Shown: positions 20,966 through 30,290 of the stretch, piece after piece | How the letters are laid out: every line of letters begins with the position of its first letter | How positions within the stretch are numbered: the stretch's first letter is position 1 | Assembly (NCBI GenBank): GCA_033549365.1 | Contig: JAWSUF010000003.1 | Coordinates: 372,001-436,000 of the forward strand | From: Acidobacteriota bacterium | GTDB taxonomy: Bacteria; Acidobacteriota; Aminicenantia; Aminicenantales; Saccharicenantaceae | DNA: 64,000 nucleotides | Direction: 5' to 3' | Program-made: the position numbers and the translations under genes | Notes under the pieces: model-generated | Database searches by the model: none | What the model was told of the DNA's origin: nothing | Seen by the model: the letters and a program-made list of their open reading frames with translations, nothing else

Positions 20966-22366
20966 TCATCCGTTGCTTGGAATCTTGTTTTTCATGAAAA
21001 ATAGAATGCGTCCGTTTTCCAGGGGGACTCGATCCAGAACCTCAAAAAAACGGCCGAAGCCGGTTTGAAAGGTGTTTTGATCATAGGGAAGATGTCCGCC
21101 ATTGCGGTTCTGGAGAAGTTTTTGGACCATGCCGTCGTCCGGGGGAACAAATTCCACCACCGCATGCCGGCCGAGTTCGGCAAACCAGGCGGCAATCATG
21201 GAGAGCGGCACATAGGATGACAACACCAGGTGATGAACGAGGGCCAAAGCCAGAACAAGATCCGCCGGGCCGCGATCCGTCAAGCTCAATCGTTCCCTGC
21301 CTTTCCAGCCGAGGCCGGGGGAAGGATTCGCGAGATCCATGGTGAGCGGGAGAATGGATCGATCCCTGTGCTTGCCCGGGAGGTTCTGCCTGTAGACGTG
21401 CTCGGTGCAGGCGGGATCTCCGTCGATGCTGACAACGAAAGCGCCCGATGCGGCGGATATCAAGGAGTGCTCTCCCGTATTGGCTCCCAGATCCCATACG
21501 GTGGCGGGTCCGGCCCGGCCGACAACATCCCGGATGAAGCGGGTTTTGGTCGAGATGTCTTTCTCGGAATAGGTTCTCAAATTCAGGTATTGATCCCAGA
21601 TCCTGGAGCGCGGCTTCCATCGCAAACCTTCGACGGTCCGCCTGAGCGAACGGGTCAGTCCGATCAGACCCAAATCGCTGACTTGCGGCTTTTTCCGTGT
21701 CCTGTTCCGATTCAGATTGTCTCTGCGGTCGGCCGTCACTTGGGCGCGGGCGTGGAGTTTGAGATGCATGAAGAGCCGGGGATTGAAAAAACGCCGGAAC
21801 GGCAGCATCGTCACGGCCAGATCCAAAGGATAGCCGTCGATGTGATTGCGCCACAAGCCCAGCGTGCGGATATCCCGATATGCGGCCATAGCCAGGGGCG
21901 CCAGGAAATGGGAACAGAACTGGCCATAGGCGATCCAGGGGCTTCCCGCCGGGCGGTGTCCAATGGACAAGGTGTCGATCAAACGCAGTCCCGAACCGTC
22001 GTATTGGACATTGAAGGCGCTGGCGTCGCGCAACCAGAAACCCAGGGGCAGGATTTTTTCCATGATGTCCAGATGCAGCAAGGCGGCATCTTTCAACATG
22101 GAAAAGGCCCATTCCCAGGGATAGCTGACCATCGGGAGTCGCGGGTATTTCAACAAATGAATGGTGTGGGCAGGCATCCGGTCGTCCGGCCGTGTTTCCT
22201 GGTGGGGGATCAACAGTCCGGCATCCTGAAGCAGGGCATGGACTCCGGCATCCCGGGCGGCTTCAAAATCCGAAGCGCCCGGACGAAAAACGCTTCGATA
22301 CACGTCGCCGTCCCTGATGAAGACTCGTCCGGCCGGGTCCCGGAATGAAGAGAACTCAGTCCCCAT
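20966..22366 (-). CDS. NoeA-like SAM-dependent methyltransferase
   Basis: 466 residues. The N-terminal half (about 1-200) resembles the nodulation-protein NoeA type, with YPWEWAFSMLKDAALLHL near 82 and a region mentioning little else recognisable. The C-terminal half carries a class I SAM fold with VWDLGANTGEHS as the SAM-binding loop. Its substrate is unknown; relatives are often next to cell-envelope polymer genes. The ATG at 22366 lies inside the end of the preceding small-protein gene (11-base overlap), so translation is probably coupled. It is the last gene of a three-gene operon with the sulfatase-fold membrane enzyme and the YLDPGTGS protein. Confidence 0.8.
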   Translation of the reverse strand: MGTEFSSFRDPAGRVFIRDGDVYRSVFRPGASDFEAARDAGVHALLQDAGLLIPHQETRPDDRMPAHTIHLLKYPRLPMVSYPWEWAFSMLKDAALLHLDIMEKILPLGFWLRDASAFNVQYDGSGLRLIDTLSIGHRPAGSPWIAYGQFCSHFLAPLAMAAYRDIRTLGLWRNHIDGYPLDLAVTMLPFRRFFNPRLFMHLKLHARAQVTADRRDNLNRNRTRKKPQVSDLGLIGLTRSLRRTVEGLRWKPRSRIWDQYLNLRTYSEKDISTKTRFIRDVVGRAGPATVWDLGANTGEHSLISAASGAFVVSIDGDPACTEHVYRQNLPGKHRDRSILPLTMDLANPSPGLGWKGRERLSLTDRGPADLVLALALVHHLVLSSYVPLSMIAAWFAELGRHAVVEFVPPDDGMVQKLLQNRNGGHLPYDQNTFQTGFGRFFEVLDRVPLENGRILFFMKNKIPSNG

Positions 22367-22598
22367 GGGGCGATGGATTGTTATTGTGCTCGGATCCGGG
22401 TTTGAAGAGTCGCTTCAAAAACGTCTTGACGCGCTTCCGGAAAATTCCCAGGGACACACTGACGGCCACGACCATCCCGATGATCGCCTGCACAATCATG
22501 CTTCCGGTTCCGGGATCGAGATAGGCGTAAACCGGGTTGCTTGCGAATAACATGACGGACAAACCCAACACGACCGTCAACAGCGGCGAATTTTTCAT
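22356..22598 (-). CDS. Small YLDPGTGS membrane protein
   Basis: 80 residues from the ATG at 22598, preceded by AAAGGAGA. Residues 1-25 form a signal-like hydrophobic segment ending in AYA. The signature YLDPGTGSM (27-35) follows, then a second hydrophobic helix (about 36-52) and a basic, polar tail. Small proteins with this signature recur beside sulfatase-fold and methyltransferase genes in many bacteria; their role is not established. The gene lies 61 bases after the large enzyme gene and overlaps the methyltransferase start, so all three are likely made together, perhaps as a complex. Confidence 0.75.
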   Translation of the reverse strand: MKNSPLLTVVLGLSVMLFASNPVYAYLDPGTGSMIVQAIIGMVVAVSVSLGIFRKRVKTFLKRLFKPGSEHNNNPSPHGD

Positions 22599-22659
22599 GA
22601 TGTCTCCTTTATTTTCTTGCCCGCGACAACCCCATCTCAAGAAGAACGTTGGGATGTCT

Positions 22660-25335
22660 TCATTTGGCCGGTTGAACAATTTCCATTTCGCATAGCTCGA
22701 TTCCGAACACACGGGCGTCGATAGACTCCATATGGTCGGCAAGAGATGTCGCCCGGGGAAGTTGAAAAACGAATTCCAGGATTTCTACGCCGTCAACAAG
22801 ATCGGACGGGATCAAAGCCCTGTAACGGCCCTCCTTCACGACGACCCATTCCTCAAGGAGTGTTCCGTTGACGCTTAACAGGACAATCTGACTGTCCAAG
22901 ACCCCTTCAGCAAGAAACGGAGTGAATGAAAATCTGGCTTCGAGCGGGCCGTGGACCTTCTCGGCAAACGGCACACGCAACACGGCCTGATGTCCCTTTG
23001 ACCATACGGCATTTGACTGAGGCTCGTACCATCCGTCGACGAGCCAATTCAAAAAGTTGGATTTATCAAAAAACGGAATCTTTTGGCCGAGATGATAAAG
23101 AGGCGGATCGACGATCACCATCGTGGTGATTCCAATTCCAAGTTTGCGTTCATCATTGTTGAGGTTGAAATCGGCGGGAGCAGCGGCATCGGGCAGGTTC
23201 AATCTGATTTCCAACAACTCGGAAGCCGATGCGATGTCGGATGGGATGAAAACGCTGTGCCAATTTCTCTGGTTTGCCCGCCATTCCCCAAGGTCGTGGT
23301 CGTTGACCTTAATGCCGACACGCTGTTCGATCAAACGGCCATCCGCCAGAAATGGTCGAAACAGGAACCGAACATCCAGGGCCCCAAGAGTCCTTCCGGT
23401 CAAAGGCACGCGGATTATTGCAAAATCCGCATTCGACCATGTTCCCCAAAATTCCGGTTGGCTCCAACCTTCGCTCAGCCAATCCGTTTCTTGGAATCCT
23501 TGGATAAAATGAATCTCTCTCCCTAAGTCGTAAAATATGGAATCCGGATCTTCATCCCTCTGAGCTTTTCTCCGTGAAGGAGGGCGAAAGACATTCCCGG
23601 AGGCGGCCCATGAACTGGGAATCCAACTGTGTCCGCGAATAAAATATTCGGTCATGTCCGGCAGGTATTGCGTGTTCCATTCTTTGAAAGTGAAGTAAAG
23701 GTATCGCCGGGTGCGGTCTTCCTTTTCACCGATATTCAGAATATTCCGTCCCCCATAATCCCTTTTCAATGCGACGCTTTCTGCAATGGTGGAAGCGATG
23801 TCTCCGAGAGAAACAGGGGCATGGGAAATCGTCAGCTCCCCCGATGCACCGAACGGCTTGATCAATACCAGGGGCAATCCCGACTGCATATGCCTCGGAG
23901 GAATCCGGGATTCGCTACTTTCCTTGGCTTGGAGCGCTTCCGAAAGCAAGGTTTGGTCGATATCGATAAGATATTCCCCTCCGCCGTGATCTGATAAAAC
24001 AAGAAACATCGTTTGATCATAAATGCCGCTCCGCCGAAAAACCTCGAGAAACCGCTTGACGATTTCCAGCCCGGCTTTGGAATGACGAAAAAATCCGTTT
24101 CGCCCGGATGGGAGTCGCTCCATCTCCAGATATTCATTCAACATGAAGGGTTCGTGAGGGATCATGAAGTGATAAAGTTTGAATGAAGGATTGGATAATT
24201 CTGCTGATGAAAACGCTTCGGCTTCTTTGATGAAGCGAATGGCTGGATGGGGATGATCCATGATTTCGAATCCCTGATTGTTTGAGTCCGTGTCGGGATC
24301 CATCTCGGCAAACCATCTGTTGAATCGCCACCGGTAATCATTGAGCCAGAATTTTTTCAGGACATGGGGGCTGCTTCGGAAGAGTGCGATATCGATCAAT
24401 CGGCCCGCCTCTCTTGCCGTGTTCGCGCGACCCTTGAGGGGTATCATATTCGAAGCGACCCGTTTCGAGAAATACAGAGATCGCTCGACATCCGGAAAAA
24501 GGTCCACTCTCCAGCCAAGATCGATGAGTTCGTTTGTTACCGACCTGGATTTGAAGGCATCGGCCAGGAAGTCTTGGATGGCTTTGTTGTTTTCATACCA
24601 TTGGCCCGTCAGCATGGCCGGAATGGCCGCATAGGTTTTTGAATAGGCCGACAGGCTGTTTGGGTAGTATGTGAAGCCATCAAAATCCGTCCGATAGCCG
24701 GGATGATCACGAAGAATTTCCATCATGATATCCGCCTGGAACGCATCAAGAATGATCAGCACCACATTTTTCTCTTTGGAAAACAAGTATTTATGGGATT
24801 CATCGAGCCGATATCTGTGGAAGGAAGGCGGTTCTTCCAGGCCCCATATGTCCATGCCGAACGTGGCGGTCTGCATGAGGATCAGAATCACGGCGAATTG
24901 CCGTGCATGCAAATGGATGCGCTTGGCAAAAAAGATCGCCAGAGCGATAACCAGAACCCAAACGAATGAATCCACTGCGGCTTGGATCGTGTATTCACTT
25001 GATACGATGGGGCGACCGTCCAAAACGCTGTAATCCCAGACCATAAGACGGCCTTGAATCCAGAACAAGAGTGATAAAGCCACGAAAAAAGATAACAGGT
25101 ATACATAAACGGTTTTGGGGGCGATCATTAAAAGTATGACGCCCGCCGTCCATGCGACAAGACAGAAAAGGATCAAAGGTTTCAGCATTTCCAAGATGGA
25201 CATGCCGAATTCCATTACGTTGGTGGAATAGATCGTGAACGATGTGAAAATGACGGGAGTCAACACCACCGAAGCAATAACCAGGGTTGCCGCGTATCCG
25301 CGATCACGGACTCTATCCAACAAATCATCTTTCAT
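22660..25335 (-). CDS. Membrane sulfatase/LtaS-like phosphotransferase with duplicated C-terminal beta modules
   Basis: 891 residues. About five N-terminal hydrophobic helices (15-160) precede an alkaline-phosphatase-superfamily domain: NVVLIILDAFQADIM (metal Asp), the probable nucleophile Thr in SAYSKTYAAIPAMLTG, and LSDHGGGEY (metal ligands). Such enzymes move or cleave phosphate or sulfate groups on envelope lipids and polymers. The last 280 residues hold two similar modules of about 120 residues, each opening GW-x-(E/Q)P followed by W(G)TWS or VWS, and containing (F/S)F(R/T)PFLA; they resemble DUF7024-type beta-sandwiches and may bind sugars. The gene is visibly less GC-rich than its neighbours. 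It leads the three-gene operon. Confidence 0.85.
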   Translation of the reverse strand: MKDDLLDRVRDRGYAATLVIASVVLTPVIFTSFTIYSTNVMEFGMSILEMLKPLILFCLVAWTAGVILLMIAPKTVYVYLLSFFVALSLLFWIQGRLMVWDYSVLDGRPIVSSEYTIQAAVDSFVWVLVIALAIFFAKRIHLHARQFAVILILMQTATFGMDIWGLEEPPSFHRYRLDESHKYLFSKEKNVVLIILDAFQADIMMEILRDHPGYRTDFDGFTYYPNSLSAYSKTYAAIPAMLTGQWYENNKAIQDFLADAFKSRSVTNELIDLGWRVDLFPDVERSLYFSKRVASNMIPLKGRANTAREAGRLIDIALFRSSPHVLKKFWLNDYRWRFNRWFAEMDPDTDSNNQGFEIMDHPHPAIRFIKEAEAFSSAELSNPSFKLYHFMIPHEPFMLNEYLEMERLPSGRNGFFRHSKAGLEIVKRFLEVFRRSGIYDQTMFLVLSDHGGGEYLIDIDQTLLSEALQAKESSESRIPPRHMQSGLPLVLIKPFGASGELTISHAPVSLGDIASTIAESVALKRDYGGRNILNIGEKEDRTRRYLYFTFKEWNTQYLPDMTEYFIRGHSWIPSSWAASGNVFRPPSRRKAQRDEDPDSIFYDLGREIHFIQGFQETDWLSEGWSQPEFWGTWSNADFAIIRVPLTGRTLGALDVRFLFRPFLADGRLIEQRVGIKVNDHDLGEWRANQRNWHSVFIPSDIASASELLEIRLNLPDAAAPADFNLNNDERKLGIGITTMVIVDPPLYHLGQKIPFFDKSNFLNWLVDGWYEPQSNAVWSKGHQAVLRVPFAEKVHGPLEARFSFTPFLAEGVLDSQIVLLSVNGTLLEEWVVVKEGRYRALIPSDLVDGVEILEFVFQLPRATSLADHMESIDARVFGIELCEMEIVQPAK

Positions 25336-25400
25336 CCACTTTCAAGCCATCTCAATAAACGAATATCCGGTGTCTGACTGGATTAGTTCAGCTAACAAAC

Positions 25401-25428
25401 ATCTTATCCTTTTGGAAGATTTTGTCAA
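25401..25428 (-). promoter_or_regulatory. Candidate promoter of the sulfatase-fold operon
   Basis: Minus strand TTGACA (25428-25423), 16-base spacer, TAAGAT (25406-25401), 66 bases upstream of the 25335 start. Confidence 0.5.
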
Positions 25429-25538
25429 CGAAAGGAAAACTTGGCTTCAAAACGATGAAGAGGGTTGATCCATCGACTATGGTGTGATAAATGTTTTGTT
25501 GTCAATAATAAGCCGAATTCCATTGACAGGAGTTGAGC

Positions 25539-26567
25539 ATGGTTCAATCCACAAGGTTACGTTTTGCCGGCATGTCAACGGCACTCCTGGCCTGCTTGGT
25601 TCTGCTGGGTGCATGCGGGAGCAAAGGTGAAGATCGGACCGGAGTCAGGGTGCCGGGATCGGACCGCAGCCCGGATGCCGCCCCGATCATGACGCAGGCC
25701 GCCGAAGGAACATCCGAACCCGAAGCGATCTCTCTCTTGGGGGATAAGCTCTATGCCGCCCCGCCGTCGGCCGCTGCGCTCACCGCCTACGAAAAGGCCC
25801 GCGAGGCCTTCGATCGCGAACCGACCGAAGAGAACACCATCTGGCTGGGCCGGAGAGCCGCCTATCTCGGCCGGTACCGGGAGGCCGTCCGCATCTTCAG
25901 CGGCGGCCTCGAACGTTTTCCCGAATCCTACCGGCTTCTCCGTCACCGCGGCCACCGCCATATGACCCTGAGGCGGTTCGACGATGCCGTTGCCGACTTC
26001 CGGCGGGCCGCCGAACTCGCCGCCTCGCGGCCGCGGGAAACCGAACCCGACGGCACTCCCAACAGGCTCGGTGTTTTGTTGTCCAACACCCATTTCAACA
26101 TCTGGTATCACCTGGGCCTCGCCCATTATCTCCAGGGCCGGTTCGAAGACGCGGAATCGGCCTACCGCGAATGCCTGAAGTGGAGCGACAACGACGATCT
26201 TCTCGCCGCGACATCGGACTGGCTCTATATGACCCTCCGGCGCCTGGGCAAAACGGCCGAGGCGGAGGCCGTTCTGGAGCGGATCACGCCCGAAATGAAC
26301 ATCATCGAAAACGGCTCCTATCACAACCGGCTTCTGATGTACAAAGGGCTCAAGTCTCCCGAGGACCTGCTTGCGCCCTCCGGCGCCGGGACGGATGCGG
26401 ACGAAGCTTCCCTGAACCTGGCGACACAGGGATACGGCGTCGGGAACTGGTATTTGTATAACGGCGACATCGAGCGGGCCGCGGAGATTTTCCGCAACAT
26501 TCTGAAAGCCGGAAACTGGGCCGCCTTCGGCGCGATCGCCGCCGAGGCCGACCTGGCGCGCCTGTAA
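25539..26567 (+). CDS. TPR-repeat lipoprotein
   Basis: 342 residues from the ATG at 25539, chosen because AGGAG at 25528-25532 is six bases upstream. A lipoprotein signal ends in LLGAC (Cys near 26). Several tetratricopeptide helices follow: about 75-110, 115-150, 185-225 and 285-335, with the usual A..Y/F..G/A spacing (HLGLAHYLQGRFEDAESAY). Such proteins are scaffolds; the partner is unknown. It diverges from the sulfatase-fold operon and converges on apt. Confidence 0.8.
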   Translation: MVQSTRLRFAGMSTALLACLVLLGACGSKGEDRTGVRVPGSDRSPDAAPIMTQAAEGTSEPEAISLLGDKLYAAPPSAAALTAYEKAREAFDREPTEENTIWLGRRAAYLGRYREAVRIFSGGLERFPESYRLLRHRGHRHMTLRRFDDAVADFRRAAELAASRPRETEPDGTPNRLGVLLSNTHFNIWYHLGLAHYLQGRFEDAESAYRECLKWSDNDDLLAATSDWLYMTLRRLGKTAEAEAVLERITPEMNIIENGSYHNRLLMYKGLKSPEDLLAPSGAGTDADEASLNLATQGYGVGNWYLYNGDIERAAEIFRNILKAGNWAAFGAIAAEADLARL

Positions 26568-26639
26568 CACGGTGGGCGCTGCGTTTCCGCGGCTCGTTCC
26601 TCTATAGACCGCGGGGCGATCTCTCGCGATTCGGCCTGT

Positions 26640-26662
26640 CGGCGGAGTTTGGACATCCGCCG
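26640..26662. terminator. Hairpin between convergent TPR lipoprotein and apt genes
   Basis: Perfect 7-base arms CGGCGGA and TCCGCCG around a 9-base loop, just beyond the apt stop codon. It has no T-run. Confidence 0.35.
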
Positions 26663-26676
26663 GATGAAGTGCGGCG

Positions 26677-27210
26677 TTATTCCCCTTCGAATTCGACGAG
26701 GCGAAACGTCTTGTATCCCGCGTCCATGAGCTTCCTGTTTCCGCCGAGATCGACCAGGTCGATGATGAAGGCGCACTCGACGACCTCGCCGCCGAGCTTC
26801 TCGATGAGGTGGCATCCGGCCAGAGCCGTGCCGCCCGTTGCGATCAGATCGTCGACGAGCAGGATCCTCTGGCCCTTTCCGACGGCGTCCCTGTGAATTT
26901 CGATCCGGTCCCGCCCGTATTCGAGTTCGTACTCCTCCGAGACGGTCTCGGCCGGAAGCTTGCCGGGCTTGCGGATGGGGAGAAAGCCGACCTTGAGCCT
27001 GTGGGCCAGAGCGGCCCCGACGATAAATCCCCGGCTTTCGATTCCGGCCACGGCGCCGATGCCGCGGTCCTTGTAGCGGTCGAAGAGAAGATCGACCGTC
27101 GTCTTGAAGCCCTCGGGGTCCTTTAAAAGCGTTGTGATATCCCGGAACATGATTCCGGGCTTCGGCCAGTTCGGAACGGTCCGGATTTTTGAGGCGAGAT
27201 GGTTCGACAT
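26677..27210 (-). CDS. apt: Adenine phosphoribosyltransferase
   Basis: 177 residues, the normal length. It salvages adenine to AMP using PRPP in the cytoplasm. The PRPP-binding motif is [13 protein letters not shown] and the N-terminal PxFRDIT-type block is PGIMFRDIT. An AGGAG ribosome site precedes the ATG. The DUF885 lipoprotein gene ends 36 bases upstream on the same strand, so the two may be co-transcribed without obvious functional link. Confidence 0.95.
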   Translation of the reverse strand: MSNHLASKIRTVPNWPKPGIMFRDITTLLKDPEGFKTTVDLLFDRYKDRGIGAVAGIESRGFIVGAALAHRLKVGFLPIRKPGKLPAETVSEEYELEYGRDRIEIHRDAVGKGQRILLVDDLIATGGTALAGCHLIEKLGGEVVECAFIIDLVDLGGNRKLMDAGYKTFRLVEFEGE

Positions 27211-27246
27211 GAGCGTTCTCCTATCTTCTTACTTTTGGGGCGGCCG

Positions 27247-28968
27247 TCATTTGGTCCCGACAAGTTCGGGCAGGAACGAAATCGGCACGGGCCCGGCCCC
27301 GAGGACGGCGTCGCAAAATGCGCGGAGGTTGAATTCCGCTCCCTGCAGCGCCCTCTCCCTGGACATGAAATCGCTCATCTCCCGCAGGCCCAGAAAGTAG
27401 GTCGTGATCTGGAAGGGTGAGTCGATGACCCGGTCCCAGAGGTTGACGGCAAACTGGGGCGCCAGCAGCCCTTCTTTGACGGCGAATTCCAGGACCCGGT
27501 CGCGGTCCCAGCCGTTGCAGTGGACCTGAACGCTGATATAGGCCCGGACGGCATTTTCAAGTTTTTTTCGGAGATGGGCCAGTCGGTCCAGCCGGTTGCG
27601 GCCGTTCCAGCCCGCGTCGAGCGCGATGGGCTCGCACAACGTGGCCCACCCCTCGACGTAAAGTCCGTCGGGAAACAGCGGCCGGACGATTCGCGGCAGC
27701 TTGGCCGCGATCTTGGCCTGCATGTAGTGTCCCGGCGTGATCTCGTGGGGAATGATCATGGCGTTGAAGTGGTTGTTGAAGGAGCGATAGAAGCCTTCCT
27801 TGACATCCTCCGGCGCATCGTCGGGAACGGTCGGAAGGTAGAACAGCGTATCGGCGCCGGGATTGAAAGGTCCGGCAGGATAGACCCCGCCCACGGCGGC
27901 CCCTGCGAAATGAGCCGGAGAAAGAGCCGTCATCAGAGTCCGCGGCTCGGGAATCGTGGCGATGCCCTGTTCGCGGACGAAAGCCTCGGATCGCTCGATG
28001 AGATCCAGAAATTCGGCCAGAAAACCGGCCTGGGTCGATTCCCGATTGTCCTCCATGTCGCGGATGGCCGACCCGACGAGCTCGTCGAAGGATCCGGGCA
28101 CGGGTTCGTCCGGGCGTTTTTCCGCGTGATAGAGACGGGACTCGACGGCCATGAGACGGCGCACCTCGGCGATCTCCCGGCCGGCGATTTCATCCAGACC
28201 TTCCGGAGTCAGGTCCAGGCCGACGGCGATTTTCAGTTTTGACGCGTATATGTCCCGTCCCAGGGCATCGGGAAGAGACGCCCGAGGCAGCACATTGTTC
28301 CGGACGTGGTCGGCGAGTTCCCTGACGGCGGCCGCGGTTTCGCGGGCCGAAGCGTCGAAGTCGTCCGGATGATCGCCCGGCCAGGCCGCGACGATTCCCG
28401 GAAGCGCGGTTTCGAAAAAGCGGGCCGAGGATTCGAGCCCGCCGATGCTGCGGGACGTGCTCTGCGGCCGCCCGTCGCCGAGAAGCGCCCGGCCCTCCCC
28501 GCAGAGGCTGCGGATCCCCTCCAGCCGTTCGACGACGGCCCGGCGCCTCTGCGCCGGCGGCAGGTCCTCGCGGGCCAGGAGATGGGTCAGCGCCTGGGAG
28601 ATCAGGCCGGAGTAGAGAGAGGGCGACGCGGTGTGGGCGCGGTCCTCCCGCCATGTTTCGAGTTCGGTCAGGATCTGCCGTTCCAGAAGATTCCGGTCGG
28701 CCCGGTCGTCGATGGACAGTTTCCCCGGCAGTCCGCTCAGCCGGTCCAGCGTCTCCTCATTGACGGCGATCCAGGCTTCGATCGCCTCCGGGGCCAGGCT
28801 CTCGAACCGGAATGCGGACTCGCGGTCTCCGGCGGCAAAGGCCCGGCTGGGGCGGAACTCTTTCCAGGCCGCGATGTAATCGGCGGCGATGCCGTCCACG
28901 GCCGGCCGCGGCGATCCGCAGGAAACCAGCAGGGCCGCGCCCAGCAGAATGATCGTTCCTTGTTTCAT
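27247..28968 (-). CDS. DUF885 lipoprotein, putative metallopeptidase-like protein
   Basis: 573 residues from the ATG at 28968, chosen because AAGGAGAG precedes it and the next residues form a lipoprotein signal (LLVSC, Cys near 17). The body matches the DUF885 family, largely alpha-helical, with the conserved HEITPGHYMQ and GLYVEGWA blocks that resemble the zinc site of gluzincin peptidases. A peptidase or amidase role is commonly suspected but not proven. Export as a lipoprotein agrees with the many other exported peptidases in the window. Confidence 0.85.
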   Translation of the reverse strand: MKQGTIILLGAALLVSCGSPRPAVDGIAADYIAAWKEFRPSRAFAAGDRESAFRFESLAPEAIEAWIAVNEETLDRLSGLPGKLSIDDRADRNLLERQILTELETWREDRAHTASPSLYSGLISQALTHLLAREDLPPAQRRRAVVERLEGIRSLCGEGRALLGDGRPQSTSRSIGGLESSARFFETALPGIVAAWPGDHPDDFDASARETAAAVRELADHVRNNVLPRASLPDALGRDIYASKLKIAVGLDLTPEGLDEIAGREIAEVRRLMAVESRLYHAEKRPDEPVPGSFDELVGSAIRDMEDNRESTQAGFLAEFLDLIERSEAFVREQGIATIPEPRTLMTALSPAHFAGAAVGGVYPAGPFNPGADTLFYLPTVPDDAPEDVKEGFYRSFNNHFNAMIIPHEITPGHYMQAKIAAKLPRIVRPLFPDGLYVEGWATLCEPIALDAGWNGRNRLDRLAHLRKKLENAVRAYISVQVHCNGWDRDRVLEFAVKEGLLAPQFAVNLWDRVIDSPFQITTYFLGLREMSDFMSRERALQGAEFNLRAFCDAVLGAGPVPISFLPELVGTK

Positions 28969-29118
28969 CCGTCTCTCCTTACAATAACAAAACGTGAAAC
29001 TCATTATATGAAAAAAATCTCCGCCGTCCAATTCTTCGGGCCCTTTGACAACGTCCGCGAGACGCGTTATTCTTCCGGTGCCGGGACGGCGCGGGACCGC
29101 CCGGAGGAGGACGCGACC

Positions 29119-30159
29119 ATGACCATGAAAGCCGTGCGCCTGACGGAAATCGGAAAACCCCTGCGGATGGAGGATCGGCCCATCCCCGCGGTCGGCGACC
29201 GTGACGTTCTCATCGCCGTCCGGGCGGCGGGTATCTGCCACTCGGACGCCCACTACCGGGCCGGGACCTCGCCGGCGGTCGTCCCGGTCACGCCGGGCCA
29301 CGAAGTGGCCGGGGTCGTCGAAAAGGTCGGCCCGCGCGTGTCCGGCCTAAAACGCGGCGACCGTGTCGGCGTCCACTACCTCGTGACCTGCGGCGCCTGC
29401 CCTTACTGCGTCCGGGGCCGCGAGCAGTTCTGCGTCGAGGGCCGGATGATCGGCAAGCACATCGACGGCGGATACGCCGAATACATCGCCGTGCCCTCCC
29501 GCAGCGTCGTCCCCCTTCCGAACGAGATCCCCTTCGAGCAGGGCGCGATCATGATGTGCTCGTCCATCACCTCGTTCCACGCCCTTCGCAAATCGCGCCT
29601 GCGGGCCGGGGAGACGGTGGCCATCTTCGGCGTCGGAGGATTGGGCCTGTCCGCCGTCCAGCTCGCCAAGGCTTTCGGCGCCCTCGACGTCTACGCCGTC
29701 GATATCCGGACGTCCAAACTCGTCCGGGCGGAAAAGTACGGGGCCATCCCCATCGACGCCTCCGACGGCGATCCCGTGGCCGCGATCCGAAACCTGACCG
29801 GAGGCCGCGGCGTCGACATCGCCATTGAGCTCATCGGCCTGCCCCAGGTGACCCGCCAGGCCGTCCAGGCGGCGGGGGTCTTCGGCCGCGTGGTCCTTGT
29901 CGGTCTCACCGACCGCCTTCTCGAGGTCGACCCCTACCGCGAGATTCTCGGCAAGGAGGTCGAGATCATCGGCGCCTCCGACCACCAGATGTCGGAATTC
30001 CCCCTCCTCATGGAATACGCCCGCCGCGGCCTGCTGGACCTCTCCGACGTTGTGACGGGGACGATTCCCCTGGAGGCCGCCGCCGTCAACGAAGCTCTGG
30101 ACAATCTCGACAACTACGGCGACCGCATCCGGACGGTGATCGTTCCGAAAAAGGATTGA
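29119..30159 (+). CDS. Zinc-binding alcohol dehydrogenase family protein
   Basis: 346 residues from the ATG at 29119, with GGAGGAGG eight bases upstream. This is a medium-chain dehydrogenase/reductase: catalytic zinc ligands Cys40 (GICHSD) and His61/Glu62 (GHE), structural zinc cysteines 91, 94, 97 and 105 (TCGACPYC...FC), and the nucleotide-binding loop GVGGLGLSAV. It oxidises an alcohol or polyol with NAD(P)+. The exact substrate is not readable. It stands alone, divergent from the DUF885 gene. Confidence 0.9.
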   Translation: MTMKAVRLTEIGKPLRMEDRPIPAVGDRDVLIAVRAAGICHSDAHYRAGTSPAVVPVTPGHEVAGVVEKVGPRVSGLKRGDRVGVHYLVTCGACPYCVRGREQFCVEGRMIGKHIDGGYAEYIAVPSRSVVPLPNEIPFEQGAIMMCSSITSFHALRKSRLRAGETVAIFGVGGLGLSAVQLAKAFGALDVYAVDIRTSKLVRAEKYGAIPIDASDGDPVAAIRNLTGGRGVDIAIELIGLPQVTRQAVQAAGVFGRVVLVGLTDRLLEVDPYREILGKEVEIIGASDHQMSEFPLLMEYARRGLLDLSDVVTGTIPLEAAAVNEALDNLDNYGDRIRTVIVPKKD

Positions 30160-30290
30160 CCGCGCTCAAATTGTCGAGCACGGCCGCTTGATTCGGTTCT
30201 CATCACGATTTTGATTCCCGAAGCCGACGAGGCGGCCGCCAAAACCGCCGCCGGGAAACTGATGGACATGCTGCTGGAAAATCTAATCGT

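Noticed and set aside
30160-30290. Open frame before vapC whose end (IPEADEAAAKTAAGKLMDML) faintly resembles the C-terminus of PurS
   Set aside because: Only about 30 residues, no start or ribosome site, and weak resemblance; it cannot be told from chance.
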